A stretch of DNA of 64,000 nt from CAZSSM01 sp964609385 (lineage in GTDB: Bacteria; Planctomycetota; Planctomycetia; Isosphaerales; Isosphaeraceae), in assembly GCA_964609385.1 (NCBI GenBank), contig CAZSSM010000030.1, positions 1 to 64,000 of the forward strand, given 5' to 3'. The position numbers and the translations under genes are program-made. Below, in pieces: positions 44,601 to 53,377 of this stretch. The notes under the pieces are model-generated. The model searched no databases. It worked only from the letters and a program-made list of their open reading frames with translations, and had not been told where the DNA came from. Numbering within the stretch: position 1 is the first letter of the stretch; each line of letters starts with the position of its first letter.

Positions 44601-45039
44601 TCTGGTCGTTCAATCGCGAAGTCGATGCGCGATCTTGGAGCAGGCTGACGGCGCTGGCCAACCGCATCTCCAGCCAGGGATGGGTCCGATCCAGGAACGC
44701 GGCCAAGCCGAACGGATCGAGCCGGCGGATCAGAGGCCAAACGACCTGCCAACCGACCAGGACGAGTAGAGTGAGCGTTGTAAGAGTCCAACCGGTCCAT
44801 CGGAGCCAGGACGGCCACGACACGACGAAGTCGGCGATCATGGCGAACCACAAGACAACCATCAGGCCCGCTATGATCCGTCCCAGAGCCCTGACCGCCG
44901 TGACCCATCGGACCCGAGAACCCGTTGCCTCCAAGACCGTGCGGATCCTCTGTGGGCACAAGTCGGTCAAATCGACAATGGCTCGTCGACGGGATGAAGA
45001 CGATCGGGCAGTCCGAATCGTCGACAGCAGGCTGGCCAT
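41635..45039 (-). CDS. Large membrane coiled-coil protein (DUF4175-like)
   Basis: The 1134-residue protein has hydrophobic segments near residues 57-100 and 200-225 (PAWTWLGLGMGSAALWLLLA), then Ig-like extracytoplasmic beta domains (SARVVAGDPCSIQVHARTRS, RVTIFRDQPPVVTLADAQVE), and from about 690 to 1000 an extremely Gln/Glu/Arg/Ala-rich coiled coil (EELVRAEQDRARLEALAARQ, QMDEMARRIDDLLE and similar). A Pro/Ser-rich tail ends it. The arrangement matches DUF4175-like planctomycete and proteobacterial proteins. It starts 110 bases after the VWA gene stop and belongs to the same minus-strand set. The role is unknown; the coiled coil may tether a complex at the inner membrane. Confidence 0.78.
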   Translation of the reverse strand: MASLLSTIRTARSSSSRRRAIVDLTDLCPQRIRTVLEATGSRVRWVTAVRALGRIIAGLMVVLWFAMIADFVVSWPSWLRWTGWTLTTLTLLVLVGWQVVWPLIRRLDPFGLAAFLDRTHPWLEMRLASAVSLLQDRASTSRLNDQTQRARPQSRQASRRPVRANAHGAPELIDALILDVDTQTDRLNIPDALPSRPAWTWLGLGMGSAALWLLLAVGIPDPIGQLAVRSLAPWSPIARVGWLVLDVKPGSARVVAGDPCSIQVHARTRSGLGWWGSPDQARLVLRTLNDDGSTTLSSLSMIRQIGSQDDRGVTFRGVIDHVEVPTLYRVEVDGQPSSRFRIEPEQAPRVTLTSSRIDPPPYTGLPPRSVKDPWSIEAWLGSRVALEIAVNRPAASLQVDWPSEAPSADPLPQATLLDSGNRGRIDLEVRASGPFAFEAIDRNGLTSRSERSGRVTIFRDQPPVVTLADAQVERKVKPDDVLSIEATLLDEFGIASAELRLWTEHRDAQGQRQRSELPSMPLEPRVIRDGATSFEAEASMRLSLAPLGLGPGDRLIYEVQALDVLPEALGGPNRGRSPRRTLEVSLFATDLSEQQDGEAHRDLGTRLEEAAKRNRSLRRRTTTLESAALAVRNGSARWVDAQQRNLLELRSASQQFVDDLLSLAFDFQSSGGYWSLAVPTGKLAGGPALDATRALSEATTSEGDSIRLSAFGRALDQQDQVQAGLGELIRRFEELVRAEQDRARLEALAARQRDLADSAEEQAERDVEDPAENEEINQLRRRQDEMARRIDDLLEDSPTVEDAARQLQAEQAESLSEQARALADRQRAGTTNADDQREMQREAARLARAMAQLRDQTRDQLDDDARELARNAADRLNRNVRQAMDQAQQSLNRDRDARVGAEQQEAADQLERAADEAEQVAEALRPDPTEPGSESDSSPQANENQSDSSGNPEDPSQGQADSSGRSTPTAGESLRETQQALNEARRALDQAARTDGAASQSDSLRDAAEAMRRVAQGLDDLATEPERRRGETPRSSVNPPQGSTQQARSEVDPSLDRSDKILDPEGLAELQATLRNSTGRTWGELPGHLQAEVQATGRGRARDDYARIIQLYFRDLAEAAAEPRPDSPANPETP

Positions 45040-45149
45040 GGTTCGAGACCCTTCGACGTGCGTGCGTTGTGAAGGGATCGATCCGATTGATCACCGATCC
45101 CTGTTAGATCCGAAACGGTCGGTCTTTCAAGACAACCAATATACGTTCG

Positions 45150-47774
45150 CTAGACGAGACCGAACCGGCGTCGAAGTACCCATTCCAAGGTGATGAGAAC
45201 GAGCAGGACCAGTAAGGTCGCCGGTTGATCCCAGAGCGGGACCTGTTCGCGTTCGGTTCGGATCGCCTCGCGGGTGGCGGTCCGGATCGCCTTAGGAACC
45301 TGATCAATCTCATCGGCACGGACAAAGATCCCACCGGTCGCGAGCGCGAGGGTCTCTAGGGGTTCGGGGTTGGCGACCAACTCGACCCGCTCGAGTCTCG
45401 ACGGGGCGATCACCTCTAAAGGAGCCGGCGACGGGCCATCGGGACCAGTCAGGTCCCAGGCTTCGGCCCAGTCCGGCGCGTCGAGTCGGACGTCGAACCG
45501 CCCTGTCGCCAAGGGACCCGAAACGCCTACGTAACGGCCCGGGTCTTGGGGATCGGGGCGCAATGGAACGAGCATGTTTTTCCCCGATGAGTTCGACGAC
45601 GCATCCGAGCCGGCGTCGACCGGAGCGGGCTCTCCATCGTTGGTTTCGACTTGGGCTGGATCGATCCGAGCGATGATGAGATTGGGACGCTGGTCGTCCG
45701 GGAGCGGATCGCGGATCCGGGCTTCGATCGTCGCGGGACGACCCGCTTCGATCCGCGCGGTGAGGGGACCATAGCGGATCTTCCGGTTGCCGGCCCCGAG
45801 CGGCTCGATCGCTCCCCATCGGACAACCTGCCCCCAGAATCGATGATGGTAGGCATCGCCGACCCGATGGCGCCAGCGCCAGGTCTGAGATAAGCCGACG
45901 TAGAAGACCTTACCGCGCCCATATGTCTGGGCCGCGACGGCGGCGCGCGGCGGGGTGTCGAACGTCGGCGATACCGAGGCCGGTTCCGACGGGTCGATCG
46001 GCTCATCCGGGCCGAAAGCATCGAGAACAATCAATGCAGTAGCACCAGGTTTGACCGGACCGACCAAAGCCCAGGATTGCCGAGGCAGTCCGGCCCAGAT
46101 CAGGGCGTTGCGTGAGGTCTCACCGGCGAACTGGAACATGGGCCAGAGTTCCGGCGCCTCCAGGGCCAGGGCCGAGGGGCGGACTGCGATGCCCGGGATC
46201 AAGGCCGGATGTAAGGGATCCGAGCCAGCGCGGGTCGAAGATGTGGCGATCGGCCGTGGATCACGGATCGGCAACAGCGCGGACAGATCCTCGTTGGCCC
46301 GCATGGCCGACGGGCCGTGTTGAGGACCAGCCATCAGCACCAGGGTTCCCCCGCGTTCGGCAACGAATCGCTCTAGTCGACGCCATGTCTCCCCATCGAG
46401 CGCGACGTCCCCGACGACGATGACATCATAGTTGTCGAGGGGATCCTCATCCTCGATGGCTTCGGGGATCGTGCGGGGATAGATCGTGGTCCCGCCGGTG
46501 CTTGGAAGCTCGGGCTGTCGGGTCAGGACGACCTCCAGATCGACCCGATCGTCGCGTCCCAGTGCGTTGCGGTGATAGCGGAACTCCCAACGAGGTCGTT
46601 CTTCGATTAGGAGGGTGGCGACCTTGGCATCGAGCACTGAGATCTGGGTGGACTGCTCGTCGTTGTCGGGCGCCTGGTCACGCCCCGGAGCAGAGACGCG
46701 GACCGTTAAGGGTAACGCACCGACACGGTCCAACGGAACGCGGAAGAGCACACGCTGGCGACGACCATCGGGGGACCCAGAAATGGTCTGTCGGAGGGGC
46801 TCGGCGTCGGGGCGTTCTAGGACGACCGTCACCGGCGTACCGTCGAGCCCGTCGGCCTTGATGATCGCTTCGACTTGCGCACGGTCGCCTTGGAGGCCGG
46901 TAGCCGGCGCCCGAACTCGAACGACAGCCGCGTCGCGTGGCGGGCTCACCGAACCGACCAATACACCATGAACCGAGATATCAGCCGCGATCAAGCGGTC
47001 CGCCCAGGCGTCCAGGTCGGTCGGCCCGTTGTGCTGGCCATCGCTGATCAATACCAAGGCTTGGACCGGAGGCGCATCGCCACGATCGGCCAGACCCCGT
47101 TGCAGCACTTGGCTCAGATCGGTCGATAACCGGGCCACTCGCTGCTCCGGATCGTCCAGGTCCAGGAGATTGCCATCCGGATTTGCCGAGGTATCGGCCG
47201 CCGAATGTGAAGGGGCCTTGGAAGTCGATTCGGATCGAGAATCTCCGGATGGATCAGCGTTCCCGATCAGAGCAGCCACCAATTCGGTCGTGTTGCTCGG
47301 CACAAGATCGCGATGGAACCCGACCAACTCGAGCGCATGCTCGGTCCGAAGCCGCGCGAGCCAGTCATCGCGCAATAGGTCGGCGACGACCAGCCGTCGA
47401 GACATCGACTCGAGATTACCACCTGCATTCAGGCCGAGCTGATCCTTAAGCCGTTGAGCCTGGTCCGGATCGCGGTCCGGATCATTTTGATCCATGCTGG
47501 CCGACAAATCGACTCCGACGAGGACAACGCCACGAACCGTTTGCCGAGCGGTCCGACTCAGTGTCGGTTCCAGGAGGAAGGAGGCGAGGATCAGGGCGAC
47601 CAGCCCGCGGAGTCCCAAGAGGCTCAGGCCCGCCCCTCGAGGCACCAAACGCCGTTCCTCGCGGTAAAGGATCCCTAGGAGGAGCAAGGCCAAGATCGCC
47701 AGGGCCAATGCCAGCCAGGCCGAGGCCCCGCCGCTGAGCACCAGTTGCCGGCCTTGGTAGAGGTCCCAAACCAT
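45150..47774 (-). CDS. Membrane VWA-domain protein (BatA-like)
   Basis: The 874-residue protein has N-terminal membrane helices (about 12-36 and 49-70, LALALAILALLLLGILY) and a VWA domain with the MIDAS motif VGVDLSASMDQND near residue 87 and the later ALVLISDGQHNGPTD. A Ig-like part follows (TPVTVVLERPDAEPLRQTIS). The segment YDVIVVGDVALDGETW with LVLMAGPQHGPSA resembles the glutamine-amidotransferase-like domain seen in these proteins. The final helix is PATLLVLLVLITLEWVLRRR. GTG 47777 directly precedes ATG 47774. MIDAS residues bind Mg2+ and mediate protein contacts. It is the first gene of a three-gene minus-strand set. Confidence 0.87.
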   Translation of the reverse strand: MVWDLYQGRQLVLSGGASAWLALALAILALLLLGILYREERRLVPRGAGLSLLGLRGLVALILASFLLEPTLSRTARQTVRGVVLVGVDLSASMDQNDPDRDPDQAQRLKDQLGLNAGGNLESMSRRLVVADLLRDDWLARLRTEHALELVGFHRDLVPSNTTELVAALIGNADPSGDSRSESTSKAPSHSAADTSANPDGNLLDLDDPEQRVARLSTDLSQVLQRGLADRGDAPPVQALVLISDGQHNGPTDLDAWADRLIAADISVHGVLVGSVSPPRDAAVVRVRAPATGLQGDRAQVEAIIKADGLDGTPVTVVLERPDAEPLRQTISGSPDGRRQRVLFRVPLDRVGALPLTVRVSAPGRDQAPDNDEQSTQISVLDAKVATLLIEERPRWEFRYHRNALGRDDRVDLEVVLTRQPELPSTGGTTIYPRTIPEAIEDEDPLDNYDVIVVGDVALDGETWRRLERFVAERGGTLVLMAGPQHGPSAMRANEDLSALLPIRDPRPIATSSTRAGSDPLHPALIPGIAVRPSALALEAPELWPMFQFAGETSRNALIWAGLPRQSWALVGPVKPGATALIVLDAFGPDEPIDPSEPASVSPTFDTPPRAAVAAQTYGRGKVFYVGLSQTWRWRHRVGDAYHHRFWGQVVRWGAIEPLGAGNRKIRYGPLTARIEAGRPATIEARIRDPLPDDQRPNLIIARIDPAQVETNDGEPAPVDAGSDASSNSSGKNMLVPLRPDPQDPGRYVGVSGPLATGRFDVRLDAPDWAEAWDLTGPDGPSPAPLEVIAPSRLERVELVANPEPLETLALATGGIFVRADEIDQVPKAIRTATREAIRTEREQVPLWDQPATLLVLLVLITLEWVLRRRFGLV

Positions 47775-48021
47775 CACGCGGTCCGATCGGTTTCAACGGG
47801 GAATCGGGAATGATGCCGAAAGCGTTCGACCTAACGGGATTCGAGACGTCGACGTGCGATGTGACCGCCCCCTGCCCGATGGACCGGTCTCCAGCGATTC
47901 CGTAGTCTAGGGACGGTCCGGCATAACCACAACGGGCAACACGCTCGGTCGGGGCGCGGTCCAATCTGATCCGAACCGACCAGCGATGCCTTGCCAACTC
48001 GCAGGCACTAGGAGCTGTGTG

Positions 48022-49095
48022 ATGATCGCAAACGCCGGCACGACGACGTCCGCCACACGGATCGGTTCTTTGCGCGACGACGCTTCGGGCTCGGAGGCTG
48101 TCGTGGCCGATCCTCAGGCGACCCACGTCGTCCAGGAACTCAAGCACGACAGCGCCTTCGTCTCCTGCCGTTTCGATCCAACTGGACGATTCGTTTTCGC
48201 CGGGGCCCAGGACGCAACGATCGCCCGCTGGGATCTCCAGAGCGGCGCGAAGACCTCCCTGGAGAGCCACGAAAGCTGGCCTTGGGGGATCGACTTGACG
48301 CAGGACGGACAGCGATTGATCTCGGGAGGCTATGACGGATGGCTGATCGCCTGGGACGCCTCGGCCGAGACGCCCGAGGTGCTCTGGAACGTCGAGCCGG
48401 CCCATGACGGCTGGATCCGCGCTGTGGCGGTCAGTCCCCGTGCCGATCTGGTCGCTACCTGCGGCAACGACCGGGTCGTCCGGCTTTGGCGGATCGAGGA
48501 CGGTTCGCTGGTCCGCGAGCTGATCGGCCACGAGCACCACATCTACAACGTCGGCTTTCACCCCGAAGGAAACGACCTGGTCTCCTGCGACCTCAAAGGG
48601 ATCCTCAAGCACTGGTCGGTCGAGACCGGTGAGCAGGTCAAAGAATTCGAAGCAAGTGCCCTATACAAGTATGATAAAGGCTTTCGGGCCGACATCGGTG
48701 GGGCTCGAGCGTTGGCGTTCCGGCCCGATGGGACACAGATCGCCTGTGCCGGCATCACCAACGTCTCCAACGCCTTCGCAGGGGTCGGCAACCCGATCGC
48801 GGTCCGGATCGATTACCAGAGCGGTGAACTGATCAAGAACCACCTTAGCTCGAGCCAACTTCGGGGCGTCAATTGGGGCGCGGCCTTCCACCCCGACGGC
48901 TACCTAATCGGGCTTTCCGGAGGCGGAGGTGGTGGACACCTGCTCTTCTGGCTTGAGGATGAGGTCGAGGAGTTCGCGACGATCAAACTCAAGAACTCCG
49001 CACGCGCCATGGATCTCCATCCCGATGGACTCCGAATCGCGACGGCACACACCGACGGGGTCCTCCGGATCAACGCCATGGTGCCCAAGGCTTAA
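48022..49095 (+). CDS. WD40-repeat protein
   Basis: From ATG 48022 (AGGAG 8 bases upstream) the 357-residue protein has about seven WD40 repeats: VSCRFDPTGRFVFAGAQDAT with IARWDLQSG, IDLTQDGQRLISGGYDGWLI, VAVSPRADLVATCGNDRVVR, NVGFHPEGNDLVSCDLKGIL, ARALAFRPDGTQIACAGITN, GAAFHPDGYLIGLSGGG and AMDLHPDGLRIATAHTDGVL. This predicts one seven-bladed propeller. There is no signal peptide or membrane segment, so it is likely cytoplasmic and acts as a protein-binding scaffold. It is divergent from the VWA operon and convergent with the kinase-WD40 gene. Confidence 0.85.
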   Translation: MIANAGTTTSATRIGSLRDDASGSEAVVADPQATHVVQELKHDSAFVSCRFDPTGRFVFAGAQDATIARWDLQSGAKTSLESHESWPWGIDLTQDGQRLISGGYDGWLIAWDASAETPEVLWNVEPAHDGWIRAVAVSPRADLVATCGNDRVVRLWRIEDGSLVRELIGHEHHIYNVGFHPEGNDLVSCDLKGILKHWSVETGEQVKEFEASALYKYDKGFRADIGGARALAFRPDGTQIACAGITNVSNAFAGVGNPIAVRIDYQSGELIKNHLSSSQLRGVNWGAAFHPDGYLIGLSGGGGGGHLLFWLEDEVEEFATIKLKNSARAMDLHPDGLRIATAHTDGVLRINAMVPKA

Positions 49096-49127
49096 GCGGA
49101 GAAGCAGACTGCAACTGGGTTCTCCGC
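49096..49127. terminator. Hairpin between convergent WD40 genes
   Basis: GCGGAGAA (49096-49103) pairs with TTCTCCGC (49120-49127) around a 16-base loop, starting at the first base after the WD40 gene's stop codon. Probably the terminator of the plus-strand gene and possibly of the minus-strand kinase. Confidence 0.6.
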
Positions 49128-49201
49128 GGCGATTCAAACGATGATTCACCTCATACACAACGCTGCAGCGTTTCATCCTAGCATCCTCGCGAACGGTCCC
49201 T

Positions 49202-52200
49202 TCATGGATTCCAGATGCGGATCCCCGAGTCGCTGTACCAGCAAGCGGAGGCGATCCGCTTCCCGTCGAGGCTGATCGCCACCGACCAGACCGCCGCGCG
49301 ATGATGCTGGCGTGTGGACCACGCCTCATGCTCCTGACCGGTCTGAGCGTCCCAGAACCGGACCGTCTTGTCTTCGCTGGCGGTGATGATCGTGTTGCCG
49401 TCGGGCGAATAAGTCACGTCGTTGACCCGGTTCTCATGCCCATCGATCTCCAGGAGGAGGCGTTGGTTGGCGGGCCGATCGCTGTTCGGGTCCACGTCCC
49501 AGACGCGGACCGTCTTATCCCAACTCGCTGAGGCCAGGCGGGTGCCATCGGGGCTGAACGCGACGCTATGGACAGCCCCCGCATGACCGGTCAAGGTAAG
49601 TACGGCATTTCCAGTTTCAGCATCCCAGAGATAAATCAGCCGATCGCTACAACTGGAAGCGACTCGACGTCCGCTGGGATCGTAAGCGAGATCGAGAATC
49701 GGCAGCAGGGTCCGCAGTGCTGGCTTGCATTGGACGAGCGGCTTAGCGGTCTCCGATGCCCAGATCCGTACGATCCCATCGAATCCACCCGAAGCGACAT
49801 TCCGACCATCGGGACTGAAGGCGACGGCCTGTACCGGCGCGATGTGGCCGTTGAACGTTTGAACGGTCTGACGTTGTTGGACATCCCAGATCCGGACGGT
49901 CCGGTCCCAACCGGTTGAGGCGATCCGCGTGCTGTCAGGGCTGATGGCGAGGGCCCAGACCAGCTTGGAGTGACCTTGCAACTGGGCGATCTCCTCACCG
50001 GTCCGAGCGTCCCAAAGTCGGACCAGTCGATCATCGCCACCCGAGGCGATCCAACGGCCATCCGGACTGAACGCCAAGGTGTTGACGTTGCCATCGTGCC
50101 CTGGACATGTCACACGCTGCTGAACGGCTGGAACTTCTCGAGGCTCGGTGTCCCAGATCAGCGCGAACTCGTCGAACCCCGCCGAGACCAAGCGCTTCGA
50201 TTCCGGGTCGGGACTGAAGCAGACGCTCCAAACCGTGTCGGTGTGCCGACGAAGGGCTAACCGCTCGGTGCCCGAATGGACGTCCCAGATCCGGACCGTG
50301 GCGTCGAAACCGCCCGAGGCGATCAGCGAACCGTCCTGACTGAAGTCGAGGCCGAAGGTCGCGCCGGAGTGACCGGTCAGTTCCTTCTGTAAGGTCCCGG
50401 TCTCCGGGTCCCAGACCCGGACCACCCCATCCTTCCCACTGGTGGCGAGGCGGGTCCCATCGGCAGAGTAGGCCAAGCCATAGACCACGGCATTGTGCGC
50501 TTCGATGGTGAGCCGGGGCTGGAACGTCGAGGTATCCCAGATCTTGACCTGTCCGTCCGTATCCCCAGCGGCGATCGATCGGCCATCAGGGCTGTAGTGA
50601 ATCGACTGGATCTGCGAGCCGTGTCCGGTCATCGTCTGAATGACTTCGCCCGTATCGGCCCGCCGTAGAACCAAGGTCAACTCGTGCATGCTGGTTGAGG
50701 CGAGGTACTGCCCATTAGGACTGTAGTCCAGTGCCATGACGATCCCTGCATGGTCGTCGAAGCGTGCGATCGACTGACCGTCCTTGAGGTCCCAGATGGT
50801 AATGATGCCGCGATCTTGGAATCCGAGGTCGATCGACAGGCTTCCGGTGGCTACATATCGTCCATCGGGGCTGAAGGTGACACATTTGACAGGGTTCGGT
50901 TTGGGATCCTTGCCGCCGAAGAGACCGCCAATCACGTCGTCTCCGGTTCGACTGGCATCGAGAACGAGGAGTTCGCGACCGGTCTCGGCGTCCCAAATCC
51001 GAGCGGTTCCATCAATGCTGGCCGTGGCGATCTTCGAACCGTCGGGACTGATCTCGGCCATCCAGAGCCCGCGTTCGTGACCGGAAAGTGGGGCGCGTGG
51101 GCCGTCGAGTTGGCTCTTCAGGTAATACCACTCCCAACCCCGGAGTTCCTTAGGAGCCGCCTCCAGGAGTCGTTCGGCTGAGGAGACATCGGTGGTGACA
51201 GTCAATTCCCGCTCGGCGACGGCGGTGCTTCGCGTGTAAAGTTCGGCCTGGAGCTGTCGGAAGGCGATCACCACACCAGTGATGATGAATCCGACGACCA
51301 GGATGGTGGTCAGCAGGGGAGTGCGATGGCGTCGCGCGAACTTGGCCGAGAGGTAGAGCGGGCTCGGCGGTTTGGCCTTAATCGGCTTGTTGTCTCGCCA
51401 GCGTTGGAGGTCTTCGGCGATCGCCTGGGCTGAGCTGAATCGACGTTTCGGTTCCTTCTCCATCGCCTTCAGACAGATCGTCTCCAGCTCACGGGGGATC
51501 TCACGCCGGAGTTGTCGAGGCGCAACCGGTATGTCATCGATGACTCGCTGACGTGTGCTCAAATCGCTGTCTTCGCGAAATGGTGGACGGCCGGTTAGGA
51601 TCTCGTAGAGGATGACCCCAAGGGCATAGACGTCGGAGCGCTCGTCGATCGCCTCGAGATCTCCGCGAGCCTGCTCCGGAGCCATATATTCGGGGGTTCC
51701 AAGCACCGTTCCCGGCTTGGTGATTTGGGGTCGATCGGCCAATTTGGCCAGATCGAAATCGGTCACTTTTGCCGTCCCGTGAGCATCGAAGAGGATGTTT
51801 GCCGGCTTGAGGTCACGGTGAATCACCTTACGTTGGTGGGCGTGGTCGACGGCGAGCGCTAGGTCGCGGACCAGCTCGGCCACGTGATGGGGATCCATAA
51901 GCGAGCCCCGAGCCTCGGCGAGTTCACCGGTTGGCGCAGCGGCCTGACGTGGTTCCCGATGCGCGTTGCCGATCATCTCTGCGAGGTTGCCACCCTCGCA
52001 GTACTCCAAGACCAGGTAAGGCGTCGCACGCGACTCATTGAAGCCATGGATCTGCACGATATGGGGATGCTGAAGCCGAGCGATCAGGGTCGCGGCATCG
52101 CGGAACCGTTGTCGACGCTCTTCATCGGTATGCTCATGAGTATTGAAGAGCTTCAAAGCAACCCGGCGATCTAGTCCGGTCTGGGTAGCCAGATAGACCA

Positions 52201-52576
52201 CACCCATCCCACCGCGCCCCAGTTCGTCGTGGATGGTGAAACCGGGGATTACGGGGAAGATGTCCTCATCGGCTTCGTCCCGGTCCGTTTGGTCAGACGC
52301 GATGGTTGTCCCGTTGAGTCCAATTCGATCCGGTAGCACATCCTCGTCTCGAATGGTCCCCGTTGTCGCCGCCAAATCTTCGGATCGGCGTCGCTGGTCG
52401 GCAACTAACCGAAGCAGCCTAGACTGCTCTTTCGGATCGAGCAATCTGAGCAAGCTGGTCGGAGGATCGGGCGGCTGGACACCACGCTCCAGCGCGTCTT
52501 CATGCTCGATCAGAAACTCGATCGCCCGCTCGCGTGCGGCATCCGGATCCGGGAGATTCATCGTCTCATCACTCAT
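49202..52576 (-). CDS. Ser/Thr protein kinase fused to 14 WD40 repeats
   Basis: From ATG 52576 the protein has 1124 residues. The kinase domain (about 95-390): LGRGGMGVVYLATQ (glycine loop), VALKLF lysine, a His-rich HVDH-type segment, VIHRDLKPANILF, then TDFDLAKLADRP, where Phe-Asp-Asp replaces DFG partly (DFD), and YMAPEQARGDL. One membrane helix follows (about 415-440, LLTTILVVGFIITGVVIAF). The C-terminal half holds 14 blades ending in the W-D type positions (ARIWD, IITIWD, LVLRRA, VKIWD, VRVWD, VRIWD, ALIWD, VRLWD, VRIWD, VRIWA, IYLWD, VRVWD, VRFWD, IRIWN), enough for two seven-bladed propellers. The kinase faces the cytoplasm and the propellers the other side. An ECF sigma gene lies directly upstream. 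Confidence 0.92.
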   Translation of the reverse strand: MSDETMNLPDPDAARERAIEFLIEHEDALERGVQPPDPPTSLLRLLDPKEQSRLLRLVADQRRRSEDLAATTGTIRDEDVLPDRIGLNGTTIASDQTDRDEADEDIFPVIPGFTIHDELGRGGMGVVYLATQTGLDRRVALKLFNTHEHTDEERRQRFRDAATLIARLQHPHIVQIHGFNESRATPYLVLEYCEGGNLAEMIGNAHREPRQAAAPTGELAEARGSLMDPHHVAELVRDLALAVDHAHQRKVIHRDLKPANILFDAHGTAKVTDFDLAKLADRPQITKPGTVLGTPEYMAPEQARGDLEAIDERSDVYALGVILYEILTGRPPFREDSDLSTRQRVIDDIPVAPRQLRREIPRELETICLKAMEKEPKRRFSSAQAIAEDLQRWRDNKPIKAKPPSPLYLSAKFARRHRTPLLTTILVVGFIITGVVIAFRQLQAELYTRSTAVAERELTVTTDVSSAERLLEAAPKELRGWEWYYLKSQLDGPRAPLSGHERGLWMAEISPDGSKIATASIDGTARIWDAETGRELLVLDASRTGDDVIGGLFGGKDPKPNPVKCVTFSPDGRYVATGSLSIDLGFQDRGIITIWDLKDGQSIARFDDHAGIVMALDYSPNGQYLASTSMHELTLVLRRADTGEVIQTMTGHGSQIQSIHYSPDGRSIAAGDTDGQVKIWDTSTFQPRLTIEAHNAVVYGLAYSADGTRLATSGKDGVVRVWDPETGTLQKELTGHSGATFGLDFSQDGSLIASGGFDATVRIWDVHSGTERLALRRHTDTVWSVCFSPDPESKRLVSAGFDEFALIWDTEPREVPAVQQRVTCPGHDGNVNTLAFSPDGRWIASGGDDRLVRLWDARTGEEIAQLQGHSKLVWALAISPDSTRIASTGWDRTVRIWDVQQRQTVQTFNGHIAPVQAVAFSPDGRNVASGGFDGIVRIWASETAKPLVQCKPALRTLLPILDLAYDPSGRRVASSCSDRLIYLWDAETGNAVLTLTGHAGAVHSVAFSPDGTRLASASWDKTVRVWDVDPNSDRPANQRLLLEIDGHENRVNDVTYSPDGNTIITASEDKTVRFWDAQTGQEHEAWSTRQHHRAAVWSVAISLDGKRIASACWYSDSGIRIWNP

Positions 52577-52702
52577 GATTCCACTCGGTTGAGTCGAAAA
52601 TGGCCAAGATTCCAGGAGATGGTTCCGGCAGCCCACGATCCCTCACAGAAGCAAACGCGTGTCGCCCGACCAATGAACAACAATTATGACTGGTCGGAAC
52701 GA

Positions 52703-53377
52703 TCAGCTTTGCGGGTTGTCGGTGTCGGTTTTCAGATTCATGAGGAGCCGATAGATCCGACGTTGAACCCGCATTCGCCCATCGTTCGACGCCTCGCCTT
52801 CGAGGAGTTGAGCAAGATCCATGTGACTCCACTCGTTGAAATACCGCAGCCGGAGCAGCATGCGATCGGCCTCAGACAAAGTATTGACAATCTCGGTCAG
52901 CAAAGCCTCGTTCTCGCTCGAGGCGACGATCTTACTTGGAGTCTGGCCGCCATCGTCGTGATCCGTTCCGTCATCGATCGACTTGGTCCGTCGGACGTCG
53001 CGTGTCTGACTTTGGTCCCTCCGCCTCTCGCTCTGGAACAAGTTCCGGGAGATCCTCCGGATCCAGGCTCGGAAACCGTCACGATCTTCGGGGATCCGGA
53101 CCGTCGACGATTCCCGACGAACCGTCTGATAAACCTGCAAAAACGTATCCTGGACGATATCTGACGACCCGCTCCGGAGTTGTGCCGAGCCCTCGACCAT
53201 CATGCTAGCGAGACCCCTGATTTCGGTCCGAAACTCCTCGAGGTAGCCACAGATCTCCTGGCTATTGGAGTTCAATTGCTCCTGAAGCTCTGTTCGACGG
53301 GCATCGAGGCGTTCCAACTCATCACGGAGGTCGCGGTTCCGCTTCAAGACCGTTTCCAACTCGTCCTGCTCGTCCAT
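52703..53377 (-). CDS. ECF-type RNA polymerase sigma factor with N-terminal coiled coil
   Basis: From ATG 53377 the protein has 224 residues. The first 60 form a coiled coil (NRDLRDELERLDARRTELQE). Region 2 contains DIVQDTFLQVYQTVRRESST and RAWIRRISRNLFQSERRR, matching sigma-70 region 2 (core binding and -10 recognition). Region 4 ends with ALLTEIVNTLSEADRMLLRL and GEASNDGRMRVQRRIYRLLM (helix-turn-helix for -35). Such ECF factors with N-terminal extensions are common next to kinase genes in planctomycetes. It precedes the kinase-WD40 gene by 126 bases, consistent with one regulatory module. Confidence 0.85.
   Translation of the reverse strand: MDEQDELETVLKRNRDLRDELERLDARRTELQEQLNSNSQEICGYLEEFRTEIRGLASMMVEGSAQLRSGSSDIVQDTFLQVYQTVRRESSTVRIPEDRDGFRAWIRRISRNLFQSERRRDQSQTRDVRRTKSIDDGTDHDDGGQTPSKIVASSENEALLTEIVNTLSEADRMLLRLRYFNEWSHMDLAQLLEGEASNDGRMRVQRRIYRLLMNLKTDTDNPQS

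Noticed and set aside
47482..48612. Minus-strand frame of 376 codons spanning the divergent VWA/WD40 region
   Set aside because: It overlaps the plus-strand WD40 gene, crosses the promoter region and has no motif.
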